From the NCBI GenBank assembly GCA_016191555.1, contig JACPVX010000029.1:176706-240705 (forward strand): 64,000 bases of DNA, written 5' to 3'. Made by a program: the position numbers and the translations under genes. The notes beneath the pieces are model-generated. The model made no database searches. It was given only the letters and a program-made list of their open reading frames with translations, and was not told the origin of the DNA. The DNA is from Bacteroidota bacterium. GTDB lineage: Bacteria; Bacteroidota; Bacteroidia; Cytophagales; Cyclobacteriaceae. Of this stretch, positions 18,399 to 26,850 are shown one piece after another (the first letter of the stretch is position 1; the number at the start of each line of letters is the position of its first letter).

Positions 18399-19722
18399 CA
18401 GCCATGTTTACGCGCACACGATTAATTCTCTTCTGGTCGGCAGTGAGGATGGTGAAGGTAAACCGATCAAATCGAATCTGCTCTCCTACTTTAGGCAGGG
18501 AGCCATGCAATTCTAAAATCAAACCACCCACCGATTCGCTTTCTCCTTTTACATCATCAAAGATGGTAGCTTCTACTTCCAGTGCCTTGCACAAATCATG
18601 CACCAGTGTCTTTCCTTCAAAAACAAAGGTGCGGTCGTCTATTTTTTGGTAGCCCAAATTGACTTCATCAAACTCATCGTTTATTTCGCCAATAATTTCT
18701 TCGATCAAATCTTCGAGCGTTACGAGGCCGGAGGTGCCTCCGTATTCATCTACCACCACAGCCATGTGCACTCGCTTGCTTTGAAAATCTTTCAGTAGTG
18801 AATCAAGTTTTTTAGTTTCAGGTACAAAGTAGCCGGGGCGTAGCAACTTCTGCCATTTAAAATTCTCGGTTTCTTCCAGATAAGGAAGCAAATCTTTGAT
18901 ATAAAGAATACCCTCTACATGATCGAGTGTTTCTTTGTAAACCGGAATCCGTGAGAAGCCCGATTTATTCACCTGCTCCATCAGCTCCTTAAAATTCAAC
19001 TCCACATCAACCGCAGAAATATCCATGCGCGATTTCATCACGCGCTTTACTGCCAGCGTGCCAAAGTTTACAATGCTTTTAAGAATGTCCTTTTCTTCGG
19101 CAGTGGTTTCATTGTTTTCAGTAGTCAAGTCGAGTGCCTGATTTAATTCATCAACAGTTGTACTGTAGCCTTTCTTTTCAATTCTGCGCTCGATTACACT
19201 GCTCATGCTGAGTAGCAAGTAAGAGATCGGTCGCCACACATTCTCTAGCAGTAACCAAGTGCCGCCCATGCGTCTGGCAAACGTCCAGTTGTGGCGAGTG
19301 GCATAAACTTTCGGAATAATTTCGCCAAAGAAAGTAATGGCAAACGTAGCTCCGAATGTTACTAAACCCACAATCGTTTCGGTGGGTTTACGGGTGCCTG
19401 CCATTTCCCACATTAAAAAAGTAGAGATCGTAACCACACCCACATTCACAAAATTATTCATAATGAGAATGGTCGCTAACAAAAGGCGTGGCTTCTTCAG
19501 CAGTTGTACAATATTTTTATCCGCAGGTTCTTCTGATTCGCGGCAACGCTCAAAGTCATCGGCTTTTAATGAAAAGAAAGCGACTTCGGAAGCCGAAATC
19601 ATGGCCGACATAAAAAGTAAAATAGCAATCGCTAAAAAATTGAAGGTGTAGAAGTAATTGATCTCGAAAAGAATTTCCGAAAAAATAAATCCCAGCGACA
19701 TGAATAAACTATCCGTTTCCAA
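18373..19722 (-). CDS. gldE: Gliding motility-associated GldE (CNNM/CorC-type membrane protein)
   Basis: A 449-residue protein with an N-terminal DUF21/CNNM membrane domain of about four helices (FLAIAILLFMSAMISASEVAFFSLKADD), a CBS-domain pair (about 205-335, with MKSRMDISAVD and VVVDEYGGTSGLVTLEDLIEEIIGEI), and a C-terminal CorC_HlyC domain. Such proteins are linked to divalent cation transport. Placement directly before gldD identifies it as GldE, which aids GldD function in Flavobacterium. It follows ssb by 22 bases. Confidence 0.93.
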   Translation of the reverse strand: METDSLFMSLGFIFSEILFEINYFYTFNFLAIAILLFMSAMISASEVAFFSLKADDFERCRESEEPADKNIVQLLKKPRLLLATILIMNNFVNVGVVTISTFLMWEMAGTRKPTETIVGLVTFGATFAITFFGEIIPKVYATRHNWTFARRMGGTWLLLENVWRPISYLLLSMSSVIERRIEKKGYSTTVDELNQALDLTTENNETTAEEKDILKSIVNFGTLAVKRVMKSRMDISAVDVELNFKELMEQVNKSGFSRIPVYKETLDHVEGILYIKDLLPYLEETENFKWQKLLRPGYFVPETKKLDSLLKDFQSKRVHMAVVVDEYGGTSGLVTLEDLIEEIIGEINDEFDEVNLGYQKIDDRTFVFEGKTLVHDLCKALEVEATIFDDVKGESESVGGLILELHGSLPKVGEQIRFDRFTFTILTADQKRINRVRVNMADESEKSED

Positions 19723-19744
19723 TTCTTAGAGTGTTAAAGCTGAT

Positions 19745-20188
19745 CTAAAATGGTAGATCATCCGTGGCATGGGGAGCTGCTCCAAAGTCGCTCGGAGCCG
19801 CCTGGCTAGCCGGAGCTGAATTAGAGGAACGATCTGAATTGCCTCCACCGCCACCTGGTTTGCTACCGAGCAAAGTCATATTATCTCCAATAACTTCGGT
19901 GGTGTAGCGCGTTACTCCTTCTTTTTCCCAACTGCGTGTGCGTAGCTTACCTTCAATATATACCTGATCGCCTTTGTGCAAATACTTTGCAGCAATATCG
20001 GCCAGACCGCGCCATAGCACCACGTTGTGCCATTCGGTAATTTCTTTGCGCTCGCCTGTGGTTTTGTCTTTATATGTTTCGCTGGTAGCCATGGTAAAGT
20101 TGGCCACTGTAGCTCCGTTTTCCAGATTTCTTACTTCCGGTTCTTTTCCTAATCTACCTACCAGTATTACTTTGTTTACGCCAGACAT
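19745..20188 (-). CDS. ssb: Single-stranded DNA-binding protein
   Basis: A 147-residue SSB: the OB-fold spans 1-105 ([52 protein letters not shown]), followed by a Gly/Ser-rich linker and the acidic tip DDLPF that recruits repair partners. It coats single-stranded DNA during replication and repair. It is preceded by an unusually good Shine-Dalgarno (AAGGAG, nine bases from the ATG) and a TAnnTTTG -7 element, so it can be expressed independently of mutY. Confidence 0.97.
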   Translation of the reverse strand: MSGVNKVILVGRLGKEPEVRNLENGATVANFTMATSETYKDKTTGERKEITEWHNVVLWRGLADIAAKYLHKGDQVYIEGKLRTRSWEKEGVTRYTTEVIGDNMTLLGSKPGGGGGNSDRSSNSAPASQAAPSDFGAAPHATDDLPF

Positions 20189-20197
20189 AATTGTGTT

Positions 20198-20223
20198 CTC
20201 CTTTTAGTTGGATTGCAAAAATA
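20198..20223 (-). promoter_or_regulatory. -7 element and strong Shine-Dalgarno before ssb
   Basis: On the minus strand TATTTTTG (20216-20223) fits the Bacteroidota -7 consensus TAnnTTTG; no matching -33 TTG is evident at normal spacing. AAGGAG (20198-20203) lies nine bases before the ssb ATG, which is rare in this window where most genes have no such site. Confidence 0.45.
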
Positions 20224-20299
20224 CCAAAATTTCAGGGAAGGCGTGAGGATAATTGAAACAGCCTTTTTTTAGCCTCCAACTATCTAAAACTTATGAATT

Positions 20300-21370
20300 T
20301 CACTTGTCAGAATTAACATTAGCCTTCAAATACCGCTCCACAACAATCGGTTTGGGTATCTGCTCTACCTCTTTCTTTGAAAAGGCCTTTAATCCCAACT
20401 TGGCACCCATCTTTGTAAATTCTTTTTCGGTAGATAGGTGGACTGGAATGAAATAGATGAATAGCTGTTGATGTGAGAGCACATGTTTGAACGGCACTGG
20501 TAACTTGGAAGGCACGTAACTAGAAAGGGTTTCATTCTCTTCCGATAATCCGGTGGATTTAGTTGCACGCTTTTTCTCAATCAGATAGAAATCAAACAAG
20601 CCTTGCCAGATGTCTTTACCGACTCGCAGCTTCATCAATAGTTTATTCTTAAACTGGAAGTTGAAGTAATAAAAATATCGTTTCTTAATCTTCGTCTTTT
20701 TCGATTTGATAGGCAGCACATTTTGTAACTCGTGCTTTCTGGCTATGCAGGTGTTAGAAAAAATACAATCATCGCATTTTGGATTTTGCGGTAAGCAATG
20801 CAACGCACCAAACTCCATCACTGCCTGATTAAATAAGTCCGGATCTTTTGCGGGCACTAATTGATTGGCCTTTTCAAAAAAATATTTTTTTCCTTCCGTG
20901 CTTGCCGTATCTATTTCAATACCAAAAACGCGCGCCAGCACACGATACACGTTGCCATCTACCACGGCTACTGATTCTTTGAAGGCAATGGAGGCAATCG
21001 CTGCAGCGGTATAAGGCCCAACTCCCGGGAGTTTTTGAAGATCGTTAAACGTATTTGGAAAAACTCCACGATACATTTCAACAATTCGCTTTGCGCAGGT
21101 ATGCAGATTGCGGGCGCGCGAGTAATATCCTAAGCCTTGCCACAGGCGCAATACATTTTGCTGTGGTGCTGCCGCCAATTTTGCTACAGTCGGATAGGTG
21201 TTGACAAAACGTTCGTAGTATGGAAGCCCTTGTGCTACGCGCGTTTGTTGCAAAATAATCTCCGACAACCAAATTTTATAAGGATCTGTAGTCTCACGCC
21301 ACGGCAGTGGTCTTTTATGTTCTGTATACCAACGAATTATTTTTTGGGCAAAAGCAGCGTGATCAATCAT
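20300..21370 (-). CDS. mutY: A/G-specific adenine glycosylase MutY
   Basis: A 356-residue DNA glycosylase. The helix-hairpin-helix is LPGVGPYTAAAIASIAF, catalytic Asp138 is in VVDGNVYRVLARVFG, and Glu37 is in the LSEIILQQTR segment. The iron-sulfur loop C-x6-C-x2-C-x5-C is complete (Cys192, 199, 202, 208). The C-terminal NUDIX-like domain recognises 8-oxoG. The enzyme removes adenine mispaired with oxidised guanine. It heads the mutY-ssb-gldE-gldD group on the minus strand. Confidence 0.97.
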   Translation of the reverse strand: MIDHAAFAQKIIRWYTEHKRPLPWRETTDPYKIWLSEIILQQTRVAQGLPYYERFVNTYPTVAKLAAAPQQNVLRLWQGLGYYSRARNLHTCAKRIVEMYRGVFPNTFNDLQKLPGVGPYTAAAIASIAFKESVAVVDGNVYRVLARVFGIEIDTASTEGKKYFFEKANQLVPAKDPDLFNQAVMEFGALHCLPQNPKCDDCIFSNTCIARKHELQNVLPIKSKKTKIKKRYFYYFNFQFKNKLLMKLRVGKDIWQGLFDFYLIEKKRATKSTGLSEENETLSSYVPSKLPVPFKHVLSHQQLFIYFIPVHLSTEKEFTKMGAKLGLKAFSKKEVEQIPKPIVVERYLKANVNSDK

Positions 21371-21547
21371 AGTTTAATAACAAAGTAAACCAAGAAATGG
21401 CCTTCTGCATGCATGGCGCTCGAGAATGTCTAAACCCACAACAGAAGAAGTCGATTATTATTAAGGTTAAAAAAACCGCTTTCAACCAAATCAATCAACT
21501 CTTTGGCGTGTTTTATGTGTTCACGTAGTTGATAGTCAGTAAATTAA

Positions 21548-21579
21548 TTTTGGAATTGAACGAACTGCTTATAAATTTG
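21548..21579 (+). promoter_or_regulatory. Bacteroidota-type promoter of the HU gene
   Basis: TTG at 21550-21552 and TAAATTTG at 21572-21579 are 19 bases apart, a full match to the TTG-N19-TAnnTTTG consensus. Transcription should begin near 21586, leaving about 30 bases before the GTG start of the HU gene. The rest of the 246-base gap back to mutY shows nothing else clear. Confidence 0.75.
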
Positions 21580-21616
21580 CCATCCCAAAAAAATTCAGGA
21601 CTTAAACTATACTCTT

Positions 21617-21961
21617 GTGACCAAAGCTGACGTAATCAACCAAATTGCTGATAAAACCGGAATCGATAAAGCTGATGTTTCAGCCTCTGTTGAAGCGTTC
21701 TTTAATATTGTGAAGAGCAACATGGCTTCCGGTCATAATATTTATGTGCGCGGATTCGGTAGCTTCATCAATAAAAAGAGAAAGAAAAAAATTGCTCGCA
21801 ATATCTCTCGCAACACAGCTATTGTGATCGATGAACACTACATCCCCAGCTTTAAGCCTGCCAAAATTTTTGTAAACAAAATCAAGAATAGCGATAAGGT
21901 GAAGCAAATGGCCGAAAGCATGGCCAATGACGAAACCAATGAGATGGAAGAAAACGGTTAA
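21617..21961 (+). CDS. HU-family DNA-binding protein
   Basis: A 114-residue histone-like protein with a GTG start. It has the family core TKADVINQIADKTGIDKADV, the beta-arm lead-in IYVRGFGSFINKKR, and a FKPAK segment before the last helix. The length exceeds typical HU (about 90) because of an acidic C-terminal tail ending NDETNEMEENG. It bends and compacts DNA. Placement beside mutY and upstream of RNase G is common in this phylum. Confidence 0.94.
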   Translation: MTKADVINQIADKTGIDKADVSASVEAFFNIVKSNMASGHNIYVRGFGSFINKKRKKKIARNISRNTAIVIDEHYIPSFKPAKIFVNKIKNSDKVKQMAESMANDETNEMEENG

Positions 21962-22009
21962 TTGACGGTGATTGGTTTGCTTGAATAAACCAACACGCTG
22001 CTACCAGCT

Positions 22010-22828
22010 ATGCTTAAAACTCGCCTCATTCTTATTTTCGTCAGTGCCCTCATTATCTGGCTCATTTTTATGCTACCCAAAGCGGTAGTCGAAAATGAAA
22101 ACCAATTAGCTGCCACGGATTCTACCGAATCGGGTAAACCGATACCTTCAAAGGGCCATAGCGATGTACCTGTAGCTTTAAGCAACGCCATCAAAAGCTT
22201 GAGAGCCCAATACTTACAGGGCTCTCCGAATCAAAAAAATGCTATCTTTGCCGACTCTTTGCGAAGCCTATACACGCAAGCGGGTCAATTTGACAGCGCT
22301 GCCTGGTATGCCGAGCAATCAGCAACGTTCTTTAAAACAACCGAAAGTTTCCTGAAGGCAGGCAACAGTTATTATGAAGCCTATACCTTTTCGATGGGTG
22401 CAGAAAAGCAGCAAACCATGGCGCTAAAGGCGCAGGAGTATTTGGGTAAAGTCATCGAGGCAAATCCTAAAAACTTTGAAGCGCGCACAAAAATGGCCAT
22501 GACGTACCTGAGTTCATCTCCCATGCAGGGCATTCAGAAGATTCGTGATGTCTTGGCCGAAGATCCTAAAAACGAGTTTGCTCTTTATAACTTAGGAATG
22601 CTCTCCATGCAATCAGGGCAATACGATCGCGCCATTGAAAGGCTGAATGATTTGATTGGAGTGAACCCTAATCATGTACAAGGCCAGCTTCTTTTGGGTG
22701 TAGCCTACTTGAATGCTGGAAACAAAGAAAAGGCGAAAGCCCAATTTGAAAAAGTAAAAAAGTTAGATAGTGATCCCGCAGTTCAATCCACTGCAGATTC
22801 TTATCTACAAGAGTTAAAAGTAAAATAA
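22010..22828 (+). CDS. Membrane-anchored TPR protein
   Basis: A 272-residue protein with an N-terminal membrane anchor (LILIFVSALIIWLIFMLPKAV) and about four TPR-like repeats from 85 on (LGKVIEANPKNFEARTKMAMTYL; FALYNLGMLSMQSGQYDRAIERLNDLIGVNPN; LLLGVAYLNAGNKEKAKAQFEKVKKLD). It probably acts as a periplasmic scaffold. It lies 48 bases after HU, and both likely share the HU promoter. The partner is unknown. Confidence 0.85.
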   Translation: MLKTRLILIFVSALIIWLIFMLPKAVVENENQLAATDSTESGKPIPSKGHSDVPVALSNAIKSLRAQYLQGSPNQKNAIFADSLRSLYTQAGQFDSAAWYAEQSATFFKTTESFLKAGNSYYEAYTFSMGAEKQQTMALKAQEYLGKVIEANPKNFEARTKMAMTYLSSSPMQGIQKIRDVLAEDPKNEFALYNLGMLSMQSGQYDRAIERLNDLIGVNPNHVQGQLLLGVAYLNAGNKEKAKAQFEKVKKLDSDPAVQSTADSYLQELKVK

Positions 22829-22908
22829 ATGTTAAACCATCGCTCGTCACTCTCCTAAAGAGGGATTTCTACACCAAGTAGAACGATGAGCCTAAACCAA
22901 AAAGCATT

Positions 22909-22998
22909 ATGCCAAGTGGTAAGAAAAGAAAAAAGCACAAAATGGCTACTCACAAACGTAAAAAGCGTTTGAGAAAAAACCGTCATAAGAAAAAATAG
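22909..22998 (+). CDS. Very small basic protein, AURKAIP1/COX24-like (29 aa)
   Basis: ATG at 22909 to TAG at 22998 encodes 29 residues: MPSGKKRKKHKMATHKRK then KRLRKNRHKKK. Nearly two thirds are Lys or Arg. I recognise this conserved sequence from Bacteroidota, where it is labelled an AURKAIP1/COX24-domain protein; related short proteins are ribosome components in other phyla (bS22 type). It sits between the TPR gene and RNase G. A ribosomal role is inference from composition and family. Confidence 0.8.
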   Translation: MPSGKKRKKHKMATHKRKKRLRKNRHKKK

Positions 22999-23028
22999 TG
23001 AGTAGAGGCCATGTGCCTCGGCTTATTT

Positions 23029-23058
23029 AAAGGGCGTTGAGTCATTTCAGCGCCCTTT
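23029..23058. terminator. Hairpin between the small basic gene and RNase G
   Basis: AAAGGGCGTTGA and TCAGCGCCCTTT form a 12-bp stem (one G-T pair) with a six-base loop. It lacks a long T-run, so it may be a weak terminator or a processing site in the leader of the RNase G gene. Confidence 0.5.
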
Positions 23059-23103
23059 CAACAGAAGTAGTCCTATTAATTTCAACATCCAATTTTTTAA
23101 GTT

Positions 23104-24690
23104 TTGAGTAACGAACTAATTATTAGTGCTACTCAGGACGGATGTCGTATAGCCCTTTTAAAGGACAAGCAACTTGCCGAGTTTCACGAAGAAACAGATG
23201 GAAGCAAGTTTGTAGTTGGTGATATTTACCTAGGCACTGTTAAGAAAATAGTGCCGGGCCTCAACGCTGCATTTATAGATATTGGTTATGAGAAAGACGC
23301 CTTTCTTCATTACCTCGATTTAGGTGCACAGTTCGGGTCTCTTCAAAAGTTCACCAAGCTTGTTCGTTCAAAGAAAATCACTGGAGGGAAACTGGATAAG
23401 TTTCAACTCGAGAAAGATATTGATAAGCATGGCAAAATCAGCCAGCAGCTTTCCAAGAGTCTTCTCATTCCGGTGCAAGTGGTGAAAGAGCCCATCTCAA
23501 CCAAAGGGCCGCGACTTTCGTGCGAGTTATCCTTAGCCGGGCGATACCTGGTTTTGGTACCCTTCTCATCCGGGGTGAGCATTTCAAAACGGATTGCCAG
23601 CAGCGAAGAGCGTAAGCGTTTGCAGAAACTCATTCAATCAATCAAACCAGAAAATTTTGGTGTGATCATTCGCACCGTTGCCGAAGGCAAAGAAGTAGCT
23701 GAGCTTGACAAAGACATGCGCAGCCTGGTGAAGATGTGGGAAGATGGAATTGCCCGCATGGTCGATGGCAACCCCCGCGATAAAATCATCGGTGAACTGA
23801 ACAAAACCTCGTCTATTTTACGCGATGTGTTGAACGAATCGTTTGACAACGTAATGGTAGATGACAAGAAAATCTACGATGAAGTAAAGAGCTACATTCA
23901 CAACATTGCTCCCGATAAGGAGAAAATTGTAAAACTCTACACCGGCAAGGCCAAGATTTTCGAGCACTTCGGTGTTGAAAAGCAAATCAAATCAGCATTC
24001 GGCCAAACCGTGAGTTTGAAAGGTGGCGGCTATTTGATCATTGAGCACACCGAAGCATTGCATGTCATTGACGTAAATAGCGGCAATAAATCCAATCGCG
24101 AAGAAAGTCAGGAGACTACCGCTCTCTCCGTAAATCTGGAAGCTGCGAAAGAAGTAGCGCGACAGTTTCGCTTGCGCGATATGGGAGGCATCATTGTGGT
24201 GGACTTCATTGATATGCGCGGCATCGACAATAAGAAGCTCATCTACAACAAAGTGAAGGAAGAGATGGAAAGCGATAAGGCGAAGCATACCATTTTGCCG
24301 CTTTCTAAATTTGGTTTAATGCAAATCACCCGCGAGCGCGTGCGCCCGCAGATGAACATCGCCACTAAAGAAGTGTGCCCTACTTGCAATGGCAGTGGCA
24401 AGATTGAAGCTTCTATTTTGGTGACGGATAAGATTGAAGAACACGTTCGTTATCTGTTCGAAAATCAAAACGAGAAGAAGTTGGTGCTGGCATTGCATCC
24501 TTTCTTGTTTGCTTACTACACCAAAGGTTTCATTTCAAAGCGCATGAAGTGGTATTTCAAATACAAGCGACCTGTGGAGTTGATCAAAGATTCTTCATTA
24601 GCCATTACAGAATACAAATTCTTAAATCCAGATGGCGAAGAGATTGAATTAGCTCAAGAAAAAAGCACCCCGGCATTAGCTGGAGATTGA
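23104..24690 (+). CDS. rng: Ribonuclease G (RNase E/G family)
   Basis: A 528-residue endoribonuclease starting at TTG. The S1-like RNA-binding domain spans about 36-125 (GDIYLGTVKKIVPGLNAAFIDIGYEKDAFLH). Catalytic metal ligands are Asp323 (HVIDVNSG) and Asp367 (VVDFIDM). The zinc-link CPTCNGSG (Cys425, Cys428) permits dimer formation. No long RNase E scaffold tail is present, so RNase G is the better name. It matures rRNA 5' ends and degrades mRNA. A strong terminator follows. Confidence 0.96.
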   Translation: MSNELIISATQDGCRIALLKDKQLAEFHEETDGSKFVVGDIYLGTVKKIVPGLNAAFIDIGYEKDAFLHYLDLGAQFGSLQKFTKLVRSKKITGGKLDKFQLEKDIDKHGKISQQLSKSLLIPVQVVKEPISTKGPRLSCELSLAGRYLVLVPFSSGVSISKRIASSEERKRLQKLIQSIKPENFGVIIRTVAEGKEVAELDKDMRSLVKMWEDGIARMVDGNPRDKIIGELNKTSSILRDVLNESFDNVMVDDKKIYDEVKSYIHNIAPDKEKIVKLYTGKAKIFEHFGVEKQIKSAFGQTVSLKGGGYLIIEHTEALHVIDVNSGNKSNREESQETTALSVNLEAAKEVARQFRLRDMGGIIVVDFIDMRGIDNKKLIYNKVKEEMESDKAKHTILPLSKFGLMQITRERVRPQMNIATKEVCPTCNGSGKIEASILVTDKIEEHVRYLFENQNEKKLVLALHPFLFAYYTKGFISKRMKWYFKYKRPVELIKDSSLAITEYKFLNPDGEEIELAQEKSTPALAGD

Positions 24691-24714
24691 GTCCAGAGCA
24701 AAGATATTTCTAAT

Positions 24715-24746
24715 GAAGCCCTCTCAACCGGAGGGCTTCTTTTTTA
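24715..24746 (+). terminator. Intrinsic terminator after RNase G
   Basis: GAAGCCCTC (24715-24723) and GAGGGCTTC (24731-24739) form a perfect 9-bp stem with a seven-base loop, followed by seven T. It is 24 bases after the stop codon and is the clearest intrinsic terminator of the window. Confidence 0.92.
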
Positions 24747-24812
24747 TAATCATATTTAACGCATCCAATATTCGCATCCACATGTTATTTTTACATAAAA
24801 CGATTTTCACTC

Positions 24813-26843
24813 TTGAAGCGAACTTCAATTAGCTTACTTTTTCTGTTTTGGTCTGGCGTGCTGCTATGTCAAAATGAAAATATCTGTACTTCTCCTTATT
24901 TGTTGGTGAATAAAATCAAAGCAGAGCATTTTAGTCCTCCTGCTATTGATGAAAAATTTCACGCGAGCGTGATCGAAGAGTTTCTGGAAATCGTAGACCC
25001 CGCTGGTTTTTATTTTCTTGAATCCGATGTAAAAGAAATAAAAGCACTTCGGCTATACCTGAATGATCCGACTAAAGGCAATAGCTGTGAATTCATTGAC
25101 AAAGCCACACAATTATATCAGAAACGGCTTACAGATGCGTCCCGAATTGTTTCCTTAAAAACAGCCAAGCCATTTGATTATTCTAAACGAGACAGTTTGT
25201 TCTTTTCTTTTAATGAAATTACGGAACGCGAAGAGACAGTCAACGAATTGGAAAGGCATTGGGAAATTTCGCTGAAGGCATCTACGCTTTCGCGGATGGC
25301 GGTATCGGCAAAAGGAGCTACTTCAAAAGACTGGATGGCAGTTGAGAAAGTATCACGCGAAAAAGTGAGAGACAAAACACTGGCCAAATTGAATCGATTA
25401 CTTCATGGTCGCCTATCTCCGAGAGAGTTTATTACCAACGCAATACTCAAATCCATTGCTCTTTCGTTTGATCCACACACCAACTATTTTACACAAAGTG
25501 AAATAAAGGATTTTGAAAGTTCGCTCTCATCGGCTGCCTACACATTTGGATTTGATCTCAATGAAAATCCTCTGGGAGAAATTGTTGTAGAGCGGTTGGC
25601 GCCCGGTGGGCCCGCCTGGAACAGTCATCTGATAAACAAAGGAGATGCCATTGTGTCGGTGTCATGGCCGAATGGAGAGGTTTTTAATCAGCTTGATTTT
25701 GATGATCATGAATTTGAAGAAAAAATAAATTCAGCCGATCGGCTTACAGGAACTTTTACTTTCAAAAAAGCGGATGGCAGTTCCGTAGAAGTATTATTAC
25801 ATAAAGAAAAACGTGAGTCCATTGAATCCAATGTGCAAAGCCTTTTACTAAAAGGAGAAAAGTCCGTTGGTTACATTTCGTTGCCTGGATTTTATTCGGA
25901 TTGGGGTGGCGAAGGGCAAAGTTGTGCAAGCGATGTGGCCAAAGAAATTATTAAACTAAAGAAAGAAAACATCCAAGGGCTGATCCTCGACTTGCGCTTC
26001 AATGGTGGTGGATCCGTGCAAGAGGCAATTGAACTGGCAGGAATATTTATTGACGTGGGTCCTATCGTACTATCAAAATCAAAAGATGGGCAAGTCATTT
26101 CTTTTAAGGATATTCACAAGGGCTTTGCCTATGATGGACCGCTAGTCATCTTGGTTAATGGGTTTAGTGCTTCCGCCTCAGAAATCACCACGGCTGCTTT
26201 GCAAGATTACAACAGGGCATTTGTGGTGGGCAACACTACTTATGGAAAAGCTACTGCACAAAATGTTTTTCCTGTAATTCAGCAAAAAGATACTTTGGGC
26301 TTTGTAAAAATTACGCTGTCCAAAGCGTACCGTATCACCGGCAAAAGTCATCAACTGAAAGGTGTTAAACCCGATGTTTATCTGCCCGACTTCTACAGCG
26401 TGTTGCATATTAGCGAGCGCACCAATCGACATGCGCTATCGAGTGACTCGGTAACAAAGAAAGTATACTACACGCCATTGGCAAGACCAGCAGTTGAACC
26501 ACTGAAGATGAAAAGCGAAGAGCGCCTTAAAAATTCGGCTTGGTTCAAGCATTTGAGTGATTTCCAAAACTTCTATCAGGCACCTCAATCATTAGAAATC
26601 AATTCATATATTCAACATTATCTGGCATCGCAAGCTCATGTCAAACAACTTGATAAGATAGAAGGTGGCGATACAAAACCATTGTATCGTGTGATGCAAA
26701 ATAAATTTGATGGTGCGTTGCTGGGGTTGGATGAAAATCGAAATCAGGCTAGTCAAGAATTGCTCAAAGAAATTGAACGAAGTGCTTATATTGAAGAAGC
26801 TTTTCAAATAATATTGGATCATCTATCATTAACAAAAAAATAA
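24813..26843 (+). CDS. C-terminal processing protease (Prc/Tsp-like, S41)
   Basis: A 676-residue periplasmic protease starting at TTG with a signal peptide. The N-terminal Prc helical domain has the FDPHTNYFT motif near 219-226; the PDZ domain covers about 245-335. The S41 core has LDLRFNGGGSVQEA (392-405), the serine region NGFSASASE (449-457) and Lys479 in TYGKATAQ. This arrangement equals E. coli Prc, which cleaves proteins from their C-terminus. The start lies in a hydrophobic context with no clear ribosome binding site. It ends seven bases before the next gene. Confidence 0.92.
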   Translation: MKRTSISLLFLFWSGVLLCQNENICTSPYLLVNKIKAEHFSPPAIDEKFHASVIEEFLEIVDPAGFYFLESDVKEIKALRLYLNDPTKGNSCEFIDKATQLYQKRLTDASRIVSLKTAKPFDYSKRDSLFFSFNEITEREETVNELERHWEISLKASTLSRMAVSAKGATSKDWMAVEKVSREKVRDKTLAKLNRLLHGRLSPREFITNAILKSIALSFDPHTNYFTQSEIKDFESSLSSAAYTFGFDLNENPLGEIVVERLAPGGPAWNSHLINKGDAIVSVSWPNGEVFNQLDFDDHEFEEKINSADRLTGTFTFKKADGSSVEVLLHKEKRESIESNVQSLLLKGEKSVGYISLPGFYSDWGGEGQSCASDVAKEIIKLKKENIQGLILDLRFNGGGSVQEAIELAGIFIDVGPIVLSKSKDGQVISFKDIHKGFAYDGPLVILVNGFSASASEITTAALQDYNRAFVVGNTTYGKATAQNVFPVIQQKDTLGFVKITLSKAYRITGKSHQLKGVKPDVYLPDFYSVLHISERTNRHALSSDSVTKKVYYTPLARPAVEPLKMKSEERLKNSAWFKHLSDFQNFYQAPQSLEINSYIQHYLASQAHVKQLDKIEGGDTKPLYRVMQNKFDGALLGLDENRNQASQELLKEIERSAYIEEAFQIILDHLSLTKK

Positions 26844-26850
26844 TTTCATC

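Noticed and set aside
21371..21547. Possible small gene or RNA between mutY and HU
   Set aside because: A 43-codon frame (MAFCMHGARE...) exists but lacks features of a real gene; no RNA fold was evident by eye.
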